60,325 nt of DNA, taken from contig CAMVJE010000008.1 of assembly GCA_947167745.1 (NCBI GenBank), positions 1-60,325 of the forward strand, in the 5' to 3' direction. The translations under genes were made by a program, and so were the position numbers. This DNA comes from an uncultured Treponema sp. (GTDB taxonomy: Bacteria; Spirochaetota; Spirochaetia; Treponematales; Treponemataceae). The notes below the pieces were generated by a model. It saw nothing but the letters and a program-made list of their open reading frames with translations, was not told where the DNA came from and did no database searches. Every line of letters begins with the position of its first letter. Position 1 is the stretch's first letter. Below are positions 52,070-60,277 of this stretch, one piece after another.

Positions 52070-53497
52070 GTGAGCAAGAAAGATTTTCCTAAAATTCATT
52101 TTTACGATCAGGATTTTGTCGACATTTATGACAAAACATGGAACTGGCTTTCCGACTCCTGGATCGACCCAAAAACAAGTGAAATTTCTCCCGACGGCTT
52201 TTTTATCCACCCCAACGAGTCCCAGCTTGCAATAGATCAGGCTGAGTCGATTTTTTCGACTTTCTTTTTGGTATATTCAAACAAAAATTACACTGCAGAA
52301 ACAAATCTCGACTATTTCTATAAAAAACAAGAGTCTAACGGTGCAATCCGCTGGAAGTACGATCTTAAAACCGGTGCATCTATTGTAGACAGTGAAAACC
52401 CAGAAGGCGTTGGTCTGCCACTTTTTGCCTGGGCCGAATTTAACCTTTACCACAAACTCGCAAATAAACGCCGCATCAAGGAAGTCATGCCGGTTCTGCA
52501 AAAATACATGGACTGGATTAACGAAAATTTTAAACAGGAAAACGGACTCTACGCTGTTCCTGCAAAGGCTTGTGGTCTGGAGAATTCTCCGCGCTCAGGC
52601 ACAGTTTATCCTGTTGATTTCAATGCATGTATGGCAATCAATGCTCTCAATATGAGTTCTCTTGGCGACATACTTAATGACAAAGAATTAAGTTTCCAAT
52701 ATAAACGCATGTATTTCAGCCTTAAAACCAGAATCAATTCCCACATGTGGAATGAAGAATCAGGTTTCTATAACGATTTAGGCGAAGATCTTCAGAAGCT
52801 GCCTCAAAAAACAATTGCAGGCTTCTGGCCTCTCCTCGCAGAAATTCCAAATGCTGACAAAGCAGACGCTCTCATTGCTCATTTATCAAATCCTCAAACT
52901 TTTGGTACAGAGCATCCATTCCCAACCCTCAGCGCAGACGATCCTGAATTCAGCGAAAATGGCGAGGCTTTCCGTGGCTCAGTTTATCCCACATACAATT
53001 TCATGATAATTAAAGGCCTCGAAAAATACCAGCGCTATGACCTGGCTCGAGAATGTGCAATTCGCCACCTTTATTTCGTTCTCGAAGGCCTTCAGCCGGC
53101 AGACGGAAGCAAAGGCGACTTATACGAAGCATACATGCCCTGCAAGGAAGGTCCTGCTCTCAAATCAGATTCGCCAAATTTCCCGCGGAAACATTACATG
53201 ATTACAATCGGTCTTTCTACAATCGCTCTTATGATTGAGAATGTTATTGGTCTTTCAATCTCGCTACCACGCAAAACCGTTGACTGGATTATTCCAAACC
53301 TCGAAATCATGGGTATCGAAAAACTTTCCCTCAAACGAAATCTCATCACGATTCTTAGTCATAAAACACCGCGCGGCTGGGGAATCCAAATGGAAAGCGA
53401 AAAGCTCTACTACTTTACAATTAATATTCTTGACCAAAAAAAGAAGACGCTCCCAATTCCGTCGGGCAAATGTTCAATGCTTATCGACAAACTGTAA
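52070..53497 (+). CDS. GH63/trehalase-like alpha,alpha-barrel glycoside hydrolase
   Basis: 475 residues, GTG start at 52070 with GGAG upstream; no signal peptide, so cytoplasmic. Motifs of the mannosylglycerate-hydrolase/GH63 and trehalase clan are visible: PVDFNACMAINAL with a candidate general-acid Asp, MWNEESGFYNDLG, GFWPLLAEIP, RGSVYPTYNFMIIKGL, and DLYEAYMP with a candidate general-base Glu. It probably trims an intracellular alpha-glucoside or mannosyl compound; the substrate is not deducible. Confidence 0.78.
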   Translation: MSKKDFPKIHFYDQDFVDIYDKTWNWLSDSWIDPKTSEISPDGFFIHPNESQLAIDQAESIFSTFFLVYSNKNYTAETNLDYFYKKQESNGAIRWKYDLKTGASIVDSENPEGVGLPLFAWAEFNLYHKLANKRRIKEVMPVLQKYMDWINENFKQENGLYAVPAKACGLENSPRSGTVYPVDFNACMAINALNMSSLGDILNDKELSFQYKRMYFSLKTRINSHMWNEESGFYNDLGEDLQKLPQKTIAGFWPLLAEIPNADKADALIAHLSNPQTFGTEHPFPTLSADDPEFSENGEAFRGSVYPTYNFMIIKGLEKYQRYDLARECAIRHLYFVLEGLQPADGSKGDLYEAYMPCKEGPALKSDSPNFPRKHYMITIGLSTIALMIENVIGLSISLPRKTVDWIIPNLEIMGIEKLSLKRNLITILSHKTPRGWGIQMESEKLYYFTINILDQKKKTLPIPSGKCSMLIDKL

Positions 53498-53510
53498 ACA
53501 GTTTTTAAAC

Positions 53511-53543
53511 AAAAGGGGCTGTCCGCACCGGACAGCCCTTTTG
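53511..53543. terminator. Bidirectional intrinsic terminator between the hydrolase gene and pfk
   Basis: GGGCTGTCCG-CAC-CGGACAGCCC with flanking AAAA and TTTT. Confidence 0.9.
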
Positions 53544-53545
53544 CT

Positions 53546-54949
53546 TTATTTAGCAGCCTTTTCGTTTGCCCTTTTCTCTTCTTCTTCTGCATTTCGCTTC
53601 ATGTGCTCAATGACAGACTGAATATTGTTGACCATGAGAATAGGCTGACCTGTAGCGTCAAGAGCATCGCGCCAAAGAGCACCTTCCGGATCAACCATAT
53701 TACGCTTGCGGGTAACCATCTCTGTTGGAATTATGACATATTTGTCATGTACAAGACCAACAACACATTTTGTTTTACCTGCCATCGCTGCATGAACTGC
53801 ATTGTTTCCAAGTCGCTCACAGTAAATTGAGTCATTTGCTGTAGTAACGGCTGAGCGAACCTGATAGCTTGGGTCAACATATTTAAGATTAACATGAATA
53901 TTCTTTTGAGCAAAATACTCGTTTATTCTGTTACAAAGAAATACACCAATGTCAGAAAGGCGTTTGTTTCCAGAGGCGTCTTTTTCGTTTGTAGCCTGCA
54001 TGTGCTCCTGGCCTGCACCTTCCGCAACGATAACGACCGCATGACCACGTTTTTCAAGACGGCGCTCAAGATGAGAGAGGAAGCCGTTTGGGCCATCCAT
54101 ATCGAAAGGAACTTCCGGGATAAGGCAGAAGTTTGTTTCGTGACTTGCAAGAGCCGTAGAAGTTGCGATAAAGCCAGACTCGCGTCCCATGAGTTTTACG
54201 ACACCAATGCCGTTTACCTGCGACTCAGCTTCCATATGAATTGCATCGACTGCCTTTCGAGCTGTTTCGACTGCCGTCTCAAAGCCAAATGAGCGGTCAA
54301 TGAAAAGCAAGTCGTTGTCTACAGTTTTTGGAATGCCGACAACAGCGACTTTAAGACCCCGCTTTTCTATTTCGCGGGCAACATCAAGAGCACCACGCTG
54401 AGTACCATCACCACCAACGATAAAAAGCATGTTAAGGCTGAGGGACTCAACGCAATCAACAATATCAGTAACACGGTTGCCACCACCACGACTAGTGCCC
54501 AAAAATGAACCGCCGTTTTTGTGAATATCATCAACTACTTTTGGAGTGAGTTCGATTGTATCGTATCCAGAATCTGCAAAGAATCCCTTAAATCCATAGC
54601 GGAATCCGCGGATTCGTTTGACTCCATATCGATACCAAAGGCAGCGTACGACAGCACGAATAACATCGTTTAAGCCCGGACAAAGACCGCCACAAGTACA
54701 AATACCCGCATTTACATGGGCAGGATTAAAATAAATGAATTCACGAGGGCCTGCTTTCTGCATGAGGTTACCCTTAGTGCGTTCATTTTCAGTCGAATTA
54801 ACATCAAAAACATTTACCTTGTAACGGACAAAAGATGAATCCCGTACATAATTTGCCCGGAATTCACCATGCTCTTTTGAAAGCTCAATCGGTGACGGAA
54901 CTTTGCACTCACCAAGCTGTTCTACTGTGAAATCAAATTTTTCTTCCAT
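53546..54949 (-). CDS. ATP-dependent 6-phosphofructokinase, long spirochaete type
   Basis: 467 residues with a 70-residue N-terminal extension. GGDGT (179-183) has the Gly that favours ATP over pyrophosphate. PKTVDND (207-213) has Lys where classical ATP enzymes have Gly. This Gly/Lys combination is known from the group of ATP-PFKs that includes trypanosomal enzymes. MGRESGFIA and PEVPFD bind fructose 6-phosphate. It catalyses the committed step of glycolysis. The ATG at 54949 is preceded by AGGAG. Confidence 0.9.
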   Translation of the reverse strand: MEEKFDFTVEQLGECKVPSPIELSKEHGEFRANYVRDSSFVRYKVNVFDVNSTENERTKGNLMQKAGPREFIYFNPAHVNAGICTCGGLCPGLNDVIRAVVRCLWYRYGVKRIRGFRYGFKGFFADSGYDTIELTPKVVDDIHKNGGSFLGTSRGGGNRVTDIVDCVESLSLNMLFIVGGDGTQRGALDVAREIEKRGLKVAVVGIPKTVDNDLLFIDRSFGFETAVETARKAVDAIHMEAESQVNGIGVVKLMGRESGFIATSTALASHETNFCLIPEVPFDMDGPNGFLSHLERRLEKRGHAVVIVAEGAGQEHMQATNEKDASGNKRLSDIGVFLCNRINEYFAQKNIHVNLKYVDPSYQVRSAVTTANDSIYCERLGNNAVHAAMAGKTKCVVGLVHDKYVIIPTEMVTRKRNMVDPEGALWRDALDATGQPILMVNNIQSVIEHMKRNAEEEEKRANEKAAK

Positions 54950-55157
54950 GTTAGCTCCTTATAAAAGCATTGCTTTCGCACTATATCCTATTATTTTAAG
55001 CCTATTTCTATGTTTTTTCAATAAAAAATGTAATGTAATAAAACGCAACAAATGCATCAAACCGCAACGGAAAAGTACAAAGGGTAATTTTTCAATTTCT
55101 CTATGAAATTTAATCCTTGGTTTAAAGTTTCCATTAAAAAAAGGAGGAATTTTTCCT

Positions 55158-56363
55158 ATGAAAAAAATTGTAGCCGCAGCTTCACTTGCAACAATGCTTG
55201 CTGGCGCTGCATTTGCTGCTGATGTAAGTTTTTCTTATATAGGCAGAAACTATTTCGAGTCTAAAGGTGATGACAATATCAGTTATGATAGTGGTAGCCG
55301 TGAAGACTGCATGGCATTGGGAATTAAAAATGACTATGCTGGTGCGGTTGTTGATTTTGATATCATAAAGGGCAGCCTTGAGCTTGATGAATACTATGCC
55401 TGGATGAATTTCGCAGACATCAGCACACAGTTTACTGCAGGTCGCTGGAACAGCCGCTATGTAAACCGTGTTATCACTGATAAAGGTGAACTTGACAAAA
55501 AAGATTTCGAACTCTTCAAACCAGGTGTTCTTAAACTGGAAGAAGTTGACGAAACTACAAATAACAAGAATAACAGCGTTGCTATCGACTCTGACAATCT
55601 CACAGACGGTACACTTGCAATGGCTGCTGCCTACACAAACGCTGACTCTCTCCCTGGAAAACTCATGATCAAGGGTGTTTTAGTTAATAACACTTGGGAT
55701 TCTTACTCTAAAGTTGATGGAAGCACAACAACTACTCGTACAAACAAATTTGGCTTTGCCGGAGAAGTTGGTTACCGACAGGAAAATGCTTTCGATGTTA
55801 ACCTTGCAATCAAATCTGCAAAACATGTCGGACAGTATTCATTCGGTCTCTTCTTCAGCCCACTTATGGTTGAAAAACTCCAGGCAACAGTTGGCCTCAC
55901 ATTGGGTCTCGATACATGGACTTTGAGCGAGAGAAACGGCAATGCTTCTAACGAAACAGGTACAGAGTTTGCTGCTGATTTGCGCTTGCGATATGCAGTT
56001 ACAGACAAATTCTCTGTAACAACAATGCATAACTTCTCAAGCTACCTTGCAGGTAAAAAAGCAGACGATGCTACAAAATGGGCAGACAACAAAAAAGCTA
56101 TGTGGAACATGCTTAACGTTACATATGCTTTCCTTGACAACATGAAGTTCGGCCTTACATTGAACCATGTTATCGCTGATTTTGATGCTGTGCATGGCTC
56201 AAAGAACTCTTCACTCCTCATCGTTTCTCCATCTGTAGCAATTCAGGCAACAGAGCGCGCTTCTGTTACAGTTGCTGCCCGAGGAACATTTGATAAGCTT
56301 GCTCTTAATCAGTACAACGAGTTCACTTTCAAAATCCCTGTAATCTTCAAATATGCATTCTAA
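55158..56363 (+). CDS. Outer-membrane beta-barrel protein A
   Basis: 401 residues. Signal peptide MKKIVAAASLATMLAGAAFA is cleaved before ADVSF. The mature part alternates polar and hydrophobic residues in strand-length runs (ADLRLRYAVTDKFSVTTMHNF) and ends in an aromatic residue (FKIPVIFKYAF), the mark of a barrel recognised by the BAM machinery. It is a paralogue of the next gene (shared ADLRxRYA and MWNxxNVxYA). AAGGAGG lies upstream, and AGGAA-TTT-TTCCT can fold over part of it. The 208-bp gap upstream holds only AT-rich sequence and presumably divergent promoters with pfk. Confidence 0.75.
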   Translation: MKKIVAAASLATMLAGAAFAADVSFSYIGRNYFESKGDDNISYDSGSREDCMALGIKNDYAGAVVDFDIIKGSLELDEYYAWMNFADISTQFTAGRWNSRYVNRVITDKGELDKKDFELFKPGVLKLEEVDETTNNKNNSVAIDSDNLTDGTLAMAAAYTNADSLPGKLMIKGVLVNNTWDSYSKVDGSTTTTRTNKFGFAGEVGYRQENAFDVNLAIKSAKHVGQYSFGLFFSPLMVEKLQATVGLTLGLDTWTLSERNGNASNETGTEFAADLRLRYAVTDKFSVTTMHNFSSYLAGKKADDATKWADNKKAMWNMLNVTYAFLDNMKFGLTLNHVIADFDAVHGSKNSSLLIVSPSVAIQATERASVTVAARGTFDKLALNQYNEFTFKIPVIFKYAF

Positions 56364-56408
56364 TTTGAAAGTACAGAACGTATTAAAAAAATTCTTGGAG
56401 GAATCTAA

Positions 56409-57695
56409 ATGAAAAAGATAATAAGTGCGCTCGCAGTAAGTGCATTGGTACTTGGTTCAGCAGCTGCAAAAACATCTGTTAACCTCAACTATAGAAATGG
56501 TGCATATCTTTATAACTATTTTAATGATGGAGAAGATCCTAAAAGCACAAGTCATACATTTGGTGGATTGAATGATTACAATGGTGGTCAGGATACATTG
56601 TCTCTCAAGGCATCTGGTGACATCATTGATGTTCAGGCTGATATCCAGCCAACCACAAAAGGTGACAAAGGTGATAACCGCTTGAATGTCATCAAATTTG
56701 GTGCAAAATGGGGTGCTTTCCATGTACAGGCTGGTTGGAACGGTGACGGTATCAACGGTGGCTATCGTGTTACAAACGATGCAGGAAACCATGAAGGAAT
56801 CTTCTTTGAGACATTCAAACTCGGTTCTCTCTTCAACTCATATTCTAACTATGCAGACAATCAGATAAGCATCAACAAGGCTTTTGAAGACCGAGAAATG
56901 TTTGCTCAGGCTGATTACACAATCAAGGCTGATGACCTCAGCATCAAACTTATCGGTACAGCAATTTCTGACCGCGCTTGGAAAAAATCTAATACCGACA
57001 ACTATAACAACACTAAAAACAATGGTTTTTCAGTATTTGTTGATGTTGCAAAAGCAAAAGCATTCAAAGTTGAGGCTTTTGTAAAAGGTGCTAAAACAAT
57101 TGCAAAAGTAAAAAATGTTGCAGCAACTGAAGAAAAGATGCTTCTCGTTCCTGGCCTTTACTTCCAGGGCACAATGGTTGACGGCCTCATCTTCACAGTT
57201 GGTGGTGCCGCTACAATGTACGATGGAAAGCTTTCAGACTGGAGTGCTGACCTTCGCGGACGCTATGCAATTGATGACCAGCTTTCTGTAACATACTTCG
57301 GAAAACTTTCTTCTTGGTCAGAAGATGATTGTGCAGCAAAAAGCGATTATAAAATTGCTAAAAATGTCGGTCTTGCTGGCGCTAAGAGCCTAGCTTTTGC
57401 AACAAAAACAGCTATGTGGAACTTTGTAAACGTTCGTTATGCAATGAGCCCAGTTGTAATTCTTTCTGCATCAGTTGGCGCTCTTACAGATTTGGCACAG
57501 TTCGAAAATGGTGTTAAACAGGGAACTGCAATTTCTATTCACCCGAACGCTGAGTTTGTAGCTGGTAAAGGTGCTTCTATCACAGTTGGTGCTGCACTTG
57601 GATTTGGCGGCCTCGGTGCTGATGAAACAAGCGTATATGGAAAGAAAATGGACATTGGTTTTGCAATCCCAGTTCTTTTCCGTGTAAAGATGTAA
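56409..57695 (+). CDS. Outer-membrane beta-barrel protein B
   Basis: 428 residues with signal peptide MKKIISALAVSALVLGSAAA and a Gly/Asn/Asp-rich, strand-forming body ending FAIPVLFRVKM. It is paralogous to protein A upstream and, at its C-terminus, to the truncated gene at the right window edge (PVIFRVKM). It is probably surface-exposed; pore or adhesin function is open. TTGGAGGA precedes the ATG. It is 45 nt after gene A without a terminator between, so one transcript is likely. Confidence 0.75.
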   Translation: MKKIISALAVSALVLGSAAAKTSVNLNYRNGAYLYNYFNDGEDPKSTSHTFGGLNDYNGGQDTLSLKASGDIIDVQADIQPTTKGDKGDNRLNVIKFGAKWGAFHVQAGWNGDGINGGYRVTNDAGNHEGIFFETFKLGSLFNSYSNYADNQISINKAFEDREMFAQADYTIKADDLSIKLIGTAISDRAWKKSNTDNYNNTKNNGFSVFVDVAKAKAFKVEAFVKGAKTIAKVKNVAATEEKMLLVPGLYFQGTMVDGLIFTVGGAATMYDGKLSDWSADLRGRYAIDDQLSVTYFGKLSSWSEDDCAAKSDYKIAKNVGLAGAKSLAFATKTAMWNFVNVRYAMSPVVILSASVGALTDLAQFENGVKQGTAISIHPNAEFVAGKGASITVGAALGFGGLGADETSVYGKKMDIGFAIPVLFRVKM

Positions 57696-57740
57696 GTTGA
57701 TTCTGACTTTGGTTAGATTCACAGTGTCATAAAATTACAC

Positions 57741-57774
57741 AAAAACCGCTTCTATTTTGAAGCGGTTTTTTTTG
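57741..57774 (+). terminator. Intrinsic terminator after barrel protein B
   Basis: AAAAACCGCTTC, a TATTTT loop and GAAGCGGTTTTT (57741-57770), followed by more Ts. The 3' arm contains TTGAAG, the likely -35 box of the lipoprotein gene. Confidence 0.85.
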
Positions 57775-57785
57775 CTTTCTATAAT
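57757..57785 (+). promoter_or_regulatory. Promoter of lipoprotein A embedded in the preceding terminator
   Basis: TTGAAG (57757-57762), 17 nt, TATAAT (57780-57785). The start point falls near 57792, next to the GAGGGG ribosome site, so the leader is only a few bases. Confidence 0.5.
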
Positions 57786-57796
57786 TCGAGGGGAAT

Positions 57797-58540
57797 ATGA
57801 AATTTTCAAAATTATTGATATCAGTTCTTTCGGCAACTATCATTTTTATTGGTTGTTCGTCAAATAAAATCCCAATTACAGAATACAACTCAATTGCCGT
57901 TGTTGGCGTCACTGGTAACAAAAATTTATCAGAGCAGGTTGATACAGTTCAAAAAAATAGTGATGTAGAAGATGTCGATGATACAAGCCTTCTTTCGACC
58001 CTTGTAGATAAATTCCTTCATGGAGAAAATCCCGAGCTTTTGACCGGTCAGGACAGAATCGACTATGCAGAAGAGTATTTCAGGCAAGCACTTGAAGAAA
58101 TCGCTGGCTTAAAAGTTGCTTCTAAAGATCAAGTTATTTCAAGCGAGGAATACAAAAAGTCAAACATCAGCCCCTTAAGTTTTGTTGAAACCTGGACTAG
58201 TGCAACCGGATTTGAAAAAAATCTTTATTCAATTGGAGCAAAAAAAGCCCGACTTTTAATGAAAGAGCTTGGAACTAATAGCCTTGTAACTGCCGAATTC
58301 CGTTTTAATAAACTTTTTGATGATGATTCAAAAGTCAAAACAAATGTTCGTGCTCAAGTTATGATGGATGTGATTTTTTATGATTCAAACGGTTCAAAGT
58401 GTTATTATGAACATTTCGAATCAACCTCTTTAGAAAAAATTCCGGTCCGAAAGTTTGACTACGATAAAGAGGCTTTAATTGCGCAATATCCTTCAGTTAT
58501 CGAAAATGTCATAAATCTCTTTATCTTAAAACACATGTAA
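57797..58540 (+). CDS. Lipoprotein A of the outer-membrane module
   Basis: 247 residues. The signal sequence ends in IIFIG-C, an atypical but spirochaete-compatible lipobox, so the mature protein starts at Cys 19 or so. It is clearly paralogous to the lipoprotein encoded at 59269-60135: both share a conserved opening (KIPITEYNSIAVVGVTGN versus KIAIQEHSPVAVFSIVGN), LDRLDYAD/QDRIDYAE and SIGAKKAR/TVGSKNAR. The function is unknown. Position after the barrel genes suggests a partner at the cell surface or periplasm. Confidence 0.75.
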   Translation: MKFSKLLISVLSATIIFIGCSSNKIPITEYNSIAVVGVTGNKNLSEQVDTVQKNSDVEDVDDTSLLSTLVDKFLHGENPELLTGQDRIDYAEEYFRQALEEIAGLKVASKDQVISSEEYKKSNISPLSFVETWTSATGFEKNLYSIGAKKARLLMKELGTNSLVTAEFRFNKLFDDDSKVKTNVRAQVMMDVIFYDSNGSKCYYEHFESTSLEKIPVRKFDYDKEALIAQYPSVIENVINLFILKHM

Positions 58541-58554
58541 TTTTTTGATAATAT

Positions 58555-58603
58555 CCTCCCTTGCATTCTGTGAATTTTAAGCAGAATGTACAGGAGGTTT
58601 TTT
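58555..58603 (+). terminator. Hairpin that both ends the lipoprotein A transcript and buries the recombinase ribosome site
   Basis: CCTCC (58555-58559) pairs with GGAGG (58593-58597), and TGCATTCTG (58562-58570) with CAGAATGTA (58582-58590), closing an 11-nt loop; six Ts follow and then the ATG at 58604. The GGAGG is the recombinase Shine-Dalgarno sequence. A weak GATAAT (58547-58552) might be a -10 box that starts transcription inside the left arm. Confidence 0.75.
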
Positions 58604-59206
58604 ATGACATACGGTTATATCCGTGTATCGACAGCACATCAAAATTTGGAAAATCAGCAGCTTGAAATTCAAAAATTTGCTGAAAATAACGGTATCAAAA
58701 TCGACAGGTGGATTGAGGAAAAAATCAGCGGTACAAAAAATCCTGAATCCAGAAAATTAGGAAAGGTTTTGATGCAAGAATGTCGCCCGGGAGATTTAAT
58801 TATCTGCACTGAAATATCCCGTTTTGGCCGTTCTTTAATAATGATTATGAATGTCCTTCAATTTTTTTTGGAAAGGAATATAAAAGTCTGGACGATAAAA
58901 GACGGTTACCGATTAGGTGATGATATTCAATCGAAAGTTCTTGCCTTTGCCTTCGGTTTATCAGCAGAAATTGAACGACAGCTTATTTCTGAGCGGACAA
59001 AACAGGGCCTGCACCGTGCTAAACTCGAAGGAAAACACCTTGGGCGAAAAACAGGTAGAAAATCTGACTATTATAAACTCACTCCCCACGATGACTATAT
59101 ACGGCAGGAACTGATAAACGGCAGAAGTAAAAGATCGCTTGCAAAGGAACTAGGTGTATCTTGGGCAACATTGAATAAGCACCTGACACGAATATTGTTT
59201 AAGTAG
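58604..59206 (+). CDS. Serine recombinase, Mpi-type DNA invertase family
   Basis: 200 residues from ATG 58604; another ATG at 58586 lies within the ribosome-site hairpin. The N-terminal resolvase/invertase domain has the catalytic Ser in YIRVSTAHQNLENQQ and the arginines of EISRFGRS. WTIKDGYRLGDDIQSKVLAF and GLSAEIERQLISERTKQGL follow. This resembles the Bacteroides master DNA invertase Mpi, which flips promoters of surface polysaccharides. A C-terminal HTH (SKRSLAKELGVSWATLNKHL) reads the target site. It sits between two oppositely oriented outer-membrane gene sets, which are natural candidates for its substrate. No phage or transposon genes are next to it. Confidence 0.9.
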   Translation: MTYGYIRVSTAHQNLENQQLEIQKFAENNGIKIDRWIEEKISGTKNPESRKLGKVLMQECRPGDLIICTEISRFGRSLIMIMNVLQFFLERNIKVWTIKDGYRLGDDIQSKVLAFAFGLSAEIERQLISERTKQGLHRAKLEGKHLGRKTGRKSDYYKLTPHDDYIRQELINGRSKRSLAKELGVSWATLNKHLTRILFK

Positions 59207-59222
59207 TTTTTTCACTTTTCGC

Positions 59223-59260
59223 ATCTGAACCGGCTGTAATTTTAAGCAGCCGGCTCTGAT
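59223..59260. repeat. Hairpin downstream of the recombinase sharing its loop with the upstream one
   Basis: CCGGCTG/CAGCCGG (59230-59236, 59247-59253) with weaker outer pairing to ATCTGA/TCTGAT. The loop TAATTTTAAG is nearly the same as TGAATTTTAAG of the upstream hairpin, while the stem sequence differs. There is no T-run. Confidence 0.6.
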
Positions 59261-59268
59261 ATCTGAGT

Positions 59269-60135
59269 CTACTCAGCTTTTGCCGGTTCAGCAGGAGATT
59301 CTGTGGCAGGAGCTGATTCTTCAGCACCTGATTCTGACCGTGCAGGAAGAGCTATAGCCTGACCTTTTGCCTCGCTTACCTCTTCTGTTGCGGTTGAATT
59401 ATCAACAAATTCGAGCGCAAACATACGGATTGCGCTATCGATACCTTCTTTCAATGTATTTACAAAAGCATCTTTATCATATTTATGATTTGAAATTTTT
59501 GTTCTTTCAGTTGTCTGTGCTACATATGTTTTGTTCAAAAGCTCTTTTCCCCGTTCATTGAGCAGTTTTGCCTTCATAGTTACGAGACCACACAATTCTC
59601 CATTCCATTTATTGCCTTTAAGCAATTTTTTTTGGAAAGTGAAATTGAGGACAAGCGCTGATTTTGCACCAATCTTGTTCATAGCAATCCGAGCATTTTT
59701 TGAACCAACTGTGGTCAAATCCTTATAACCAGTCGCCGTCTTGGTTGAAGCCAAAAGATTGAAATAGCTTGGTTTTAATTCGTCATACCCCTCAGACGAG
59801 AGTACAACATTCTTTTCAAGAACTTCGCAACCCGTAATTTCTGGCAAAATATGATGGATAGAATCATCTGCATAGTCCAGTCTGTCAAGAGCAGTTACAA
59901 TTTCAGGATTTTGGCCGTCAATCAATTTATTTACCATGCTGCTCAAAACTCCGTCTGCATCGGCTTCATCGGGATCATTTGGATCATCAGCAAGCCAAGG
60001 AACCTGAGAATTTCCAACAATTGAGAAAACCGCAACTGGGGAATGTTCTTGAATTGCAATTTTTGTAGAACCACAACTTGCAAGCAAAATAGAAGCAGAG
60101 GCTGCAAGTGCGACAAAAACAACATTTTTTTTCAT
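59269..60135 (-). CDS. Lipoprotein B, mirror-image paralogue of lipoprotein A
   Basis: About 288 residues from ATG 60135 (MKKNVVFVALAASASILLASC); a longer frame to 60231 crosses a terminator. The lipobox LASC is standard. The body matches lipoprotein A over most of its length and adds a 45-residue Ala/Glu/Pro-rich tail (ending PATESPAEPAKAE). It is convergent to the recombinase gene and downstream of another barrel gene on the minus strand, the same order as in the plus-strand module. A palindrome TTAGCA-AG-TGCTAA lies upstream. Confidence 0.78.
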   Translation of the reverse strand: MKKNVVFVALAASASILLASCGSTKIAIQEHSPVAVFSIVGNSQVPWLADDPNDPDEADADGVLSSMVNKLIDGQNPEIVTALDRLDYADDSIHHILPEITGCEVLEKNVVLSSEGYDELKPSYFNLLASTKTATGYKDLTTVGSKNARIAMNKIGAKSALVLNFTFQKKLLKGNKWNGELCGLVTMKAKLLNERGKELLNKTYVAQTTERTKISNHKYDKDAFVNTLKEGIDSAIRMFALEFVDNSTATEEVSEAKGQAIALPARSESGAEESAPATESPAEPAKAE

Positions 60136-60151
60136 ATATACCAACTTTTTG

Positions 60152-60165
60152 TTAGCAAGTGCTAA
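60152..60165. promoter_or_regulatory. Palindrome TTAGCAAGTGCTAA upstream of lipoprotein B
   Basis: A perfect 6-2-6 palindrome 17 bp before the start codon, in a region with several possible -10 boxes. It is a candidate operator. Confidence 0.35.
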
Positions 60166-60209
60166 TGCTATGATAAAAAAAATGAGATACTTTCGTACCG
60201 AATATTCAC

Positions 60210-60246
60210 AAAAATAAAGTCTGCCCCACAAAAGTGAAGCAGACTT
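60210..60246 (-). terminator. Terminator of the truncated barrel gene
   Basis: On the minus strand AAGTCTGC pairs with GCAGACTT (60217-60246), with inner TTCAC/GTGGG pairing, and is followed by TTATTTTT. Confidence 0.75.
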
Positions 60247-60277
60247 GTTGTTATGCTTGTTTTAGATAAACAGTTCC

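Noticed and set aside
58586..58603. Recombinase start at ATG 58586
   Set aside because: This ATG lies in the hairpin and the residues would be encoded by the Shine-Dalgarno sequence itself; ATG 58604 has ideal spacing.
60136..60231. N-terminal extension of lipoprotein B
   Set aside because: It crosses the terminator of the barrel gene and a promoter-like region, and would bury the lipoprotein signal peptide.
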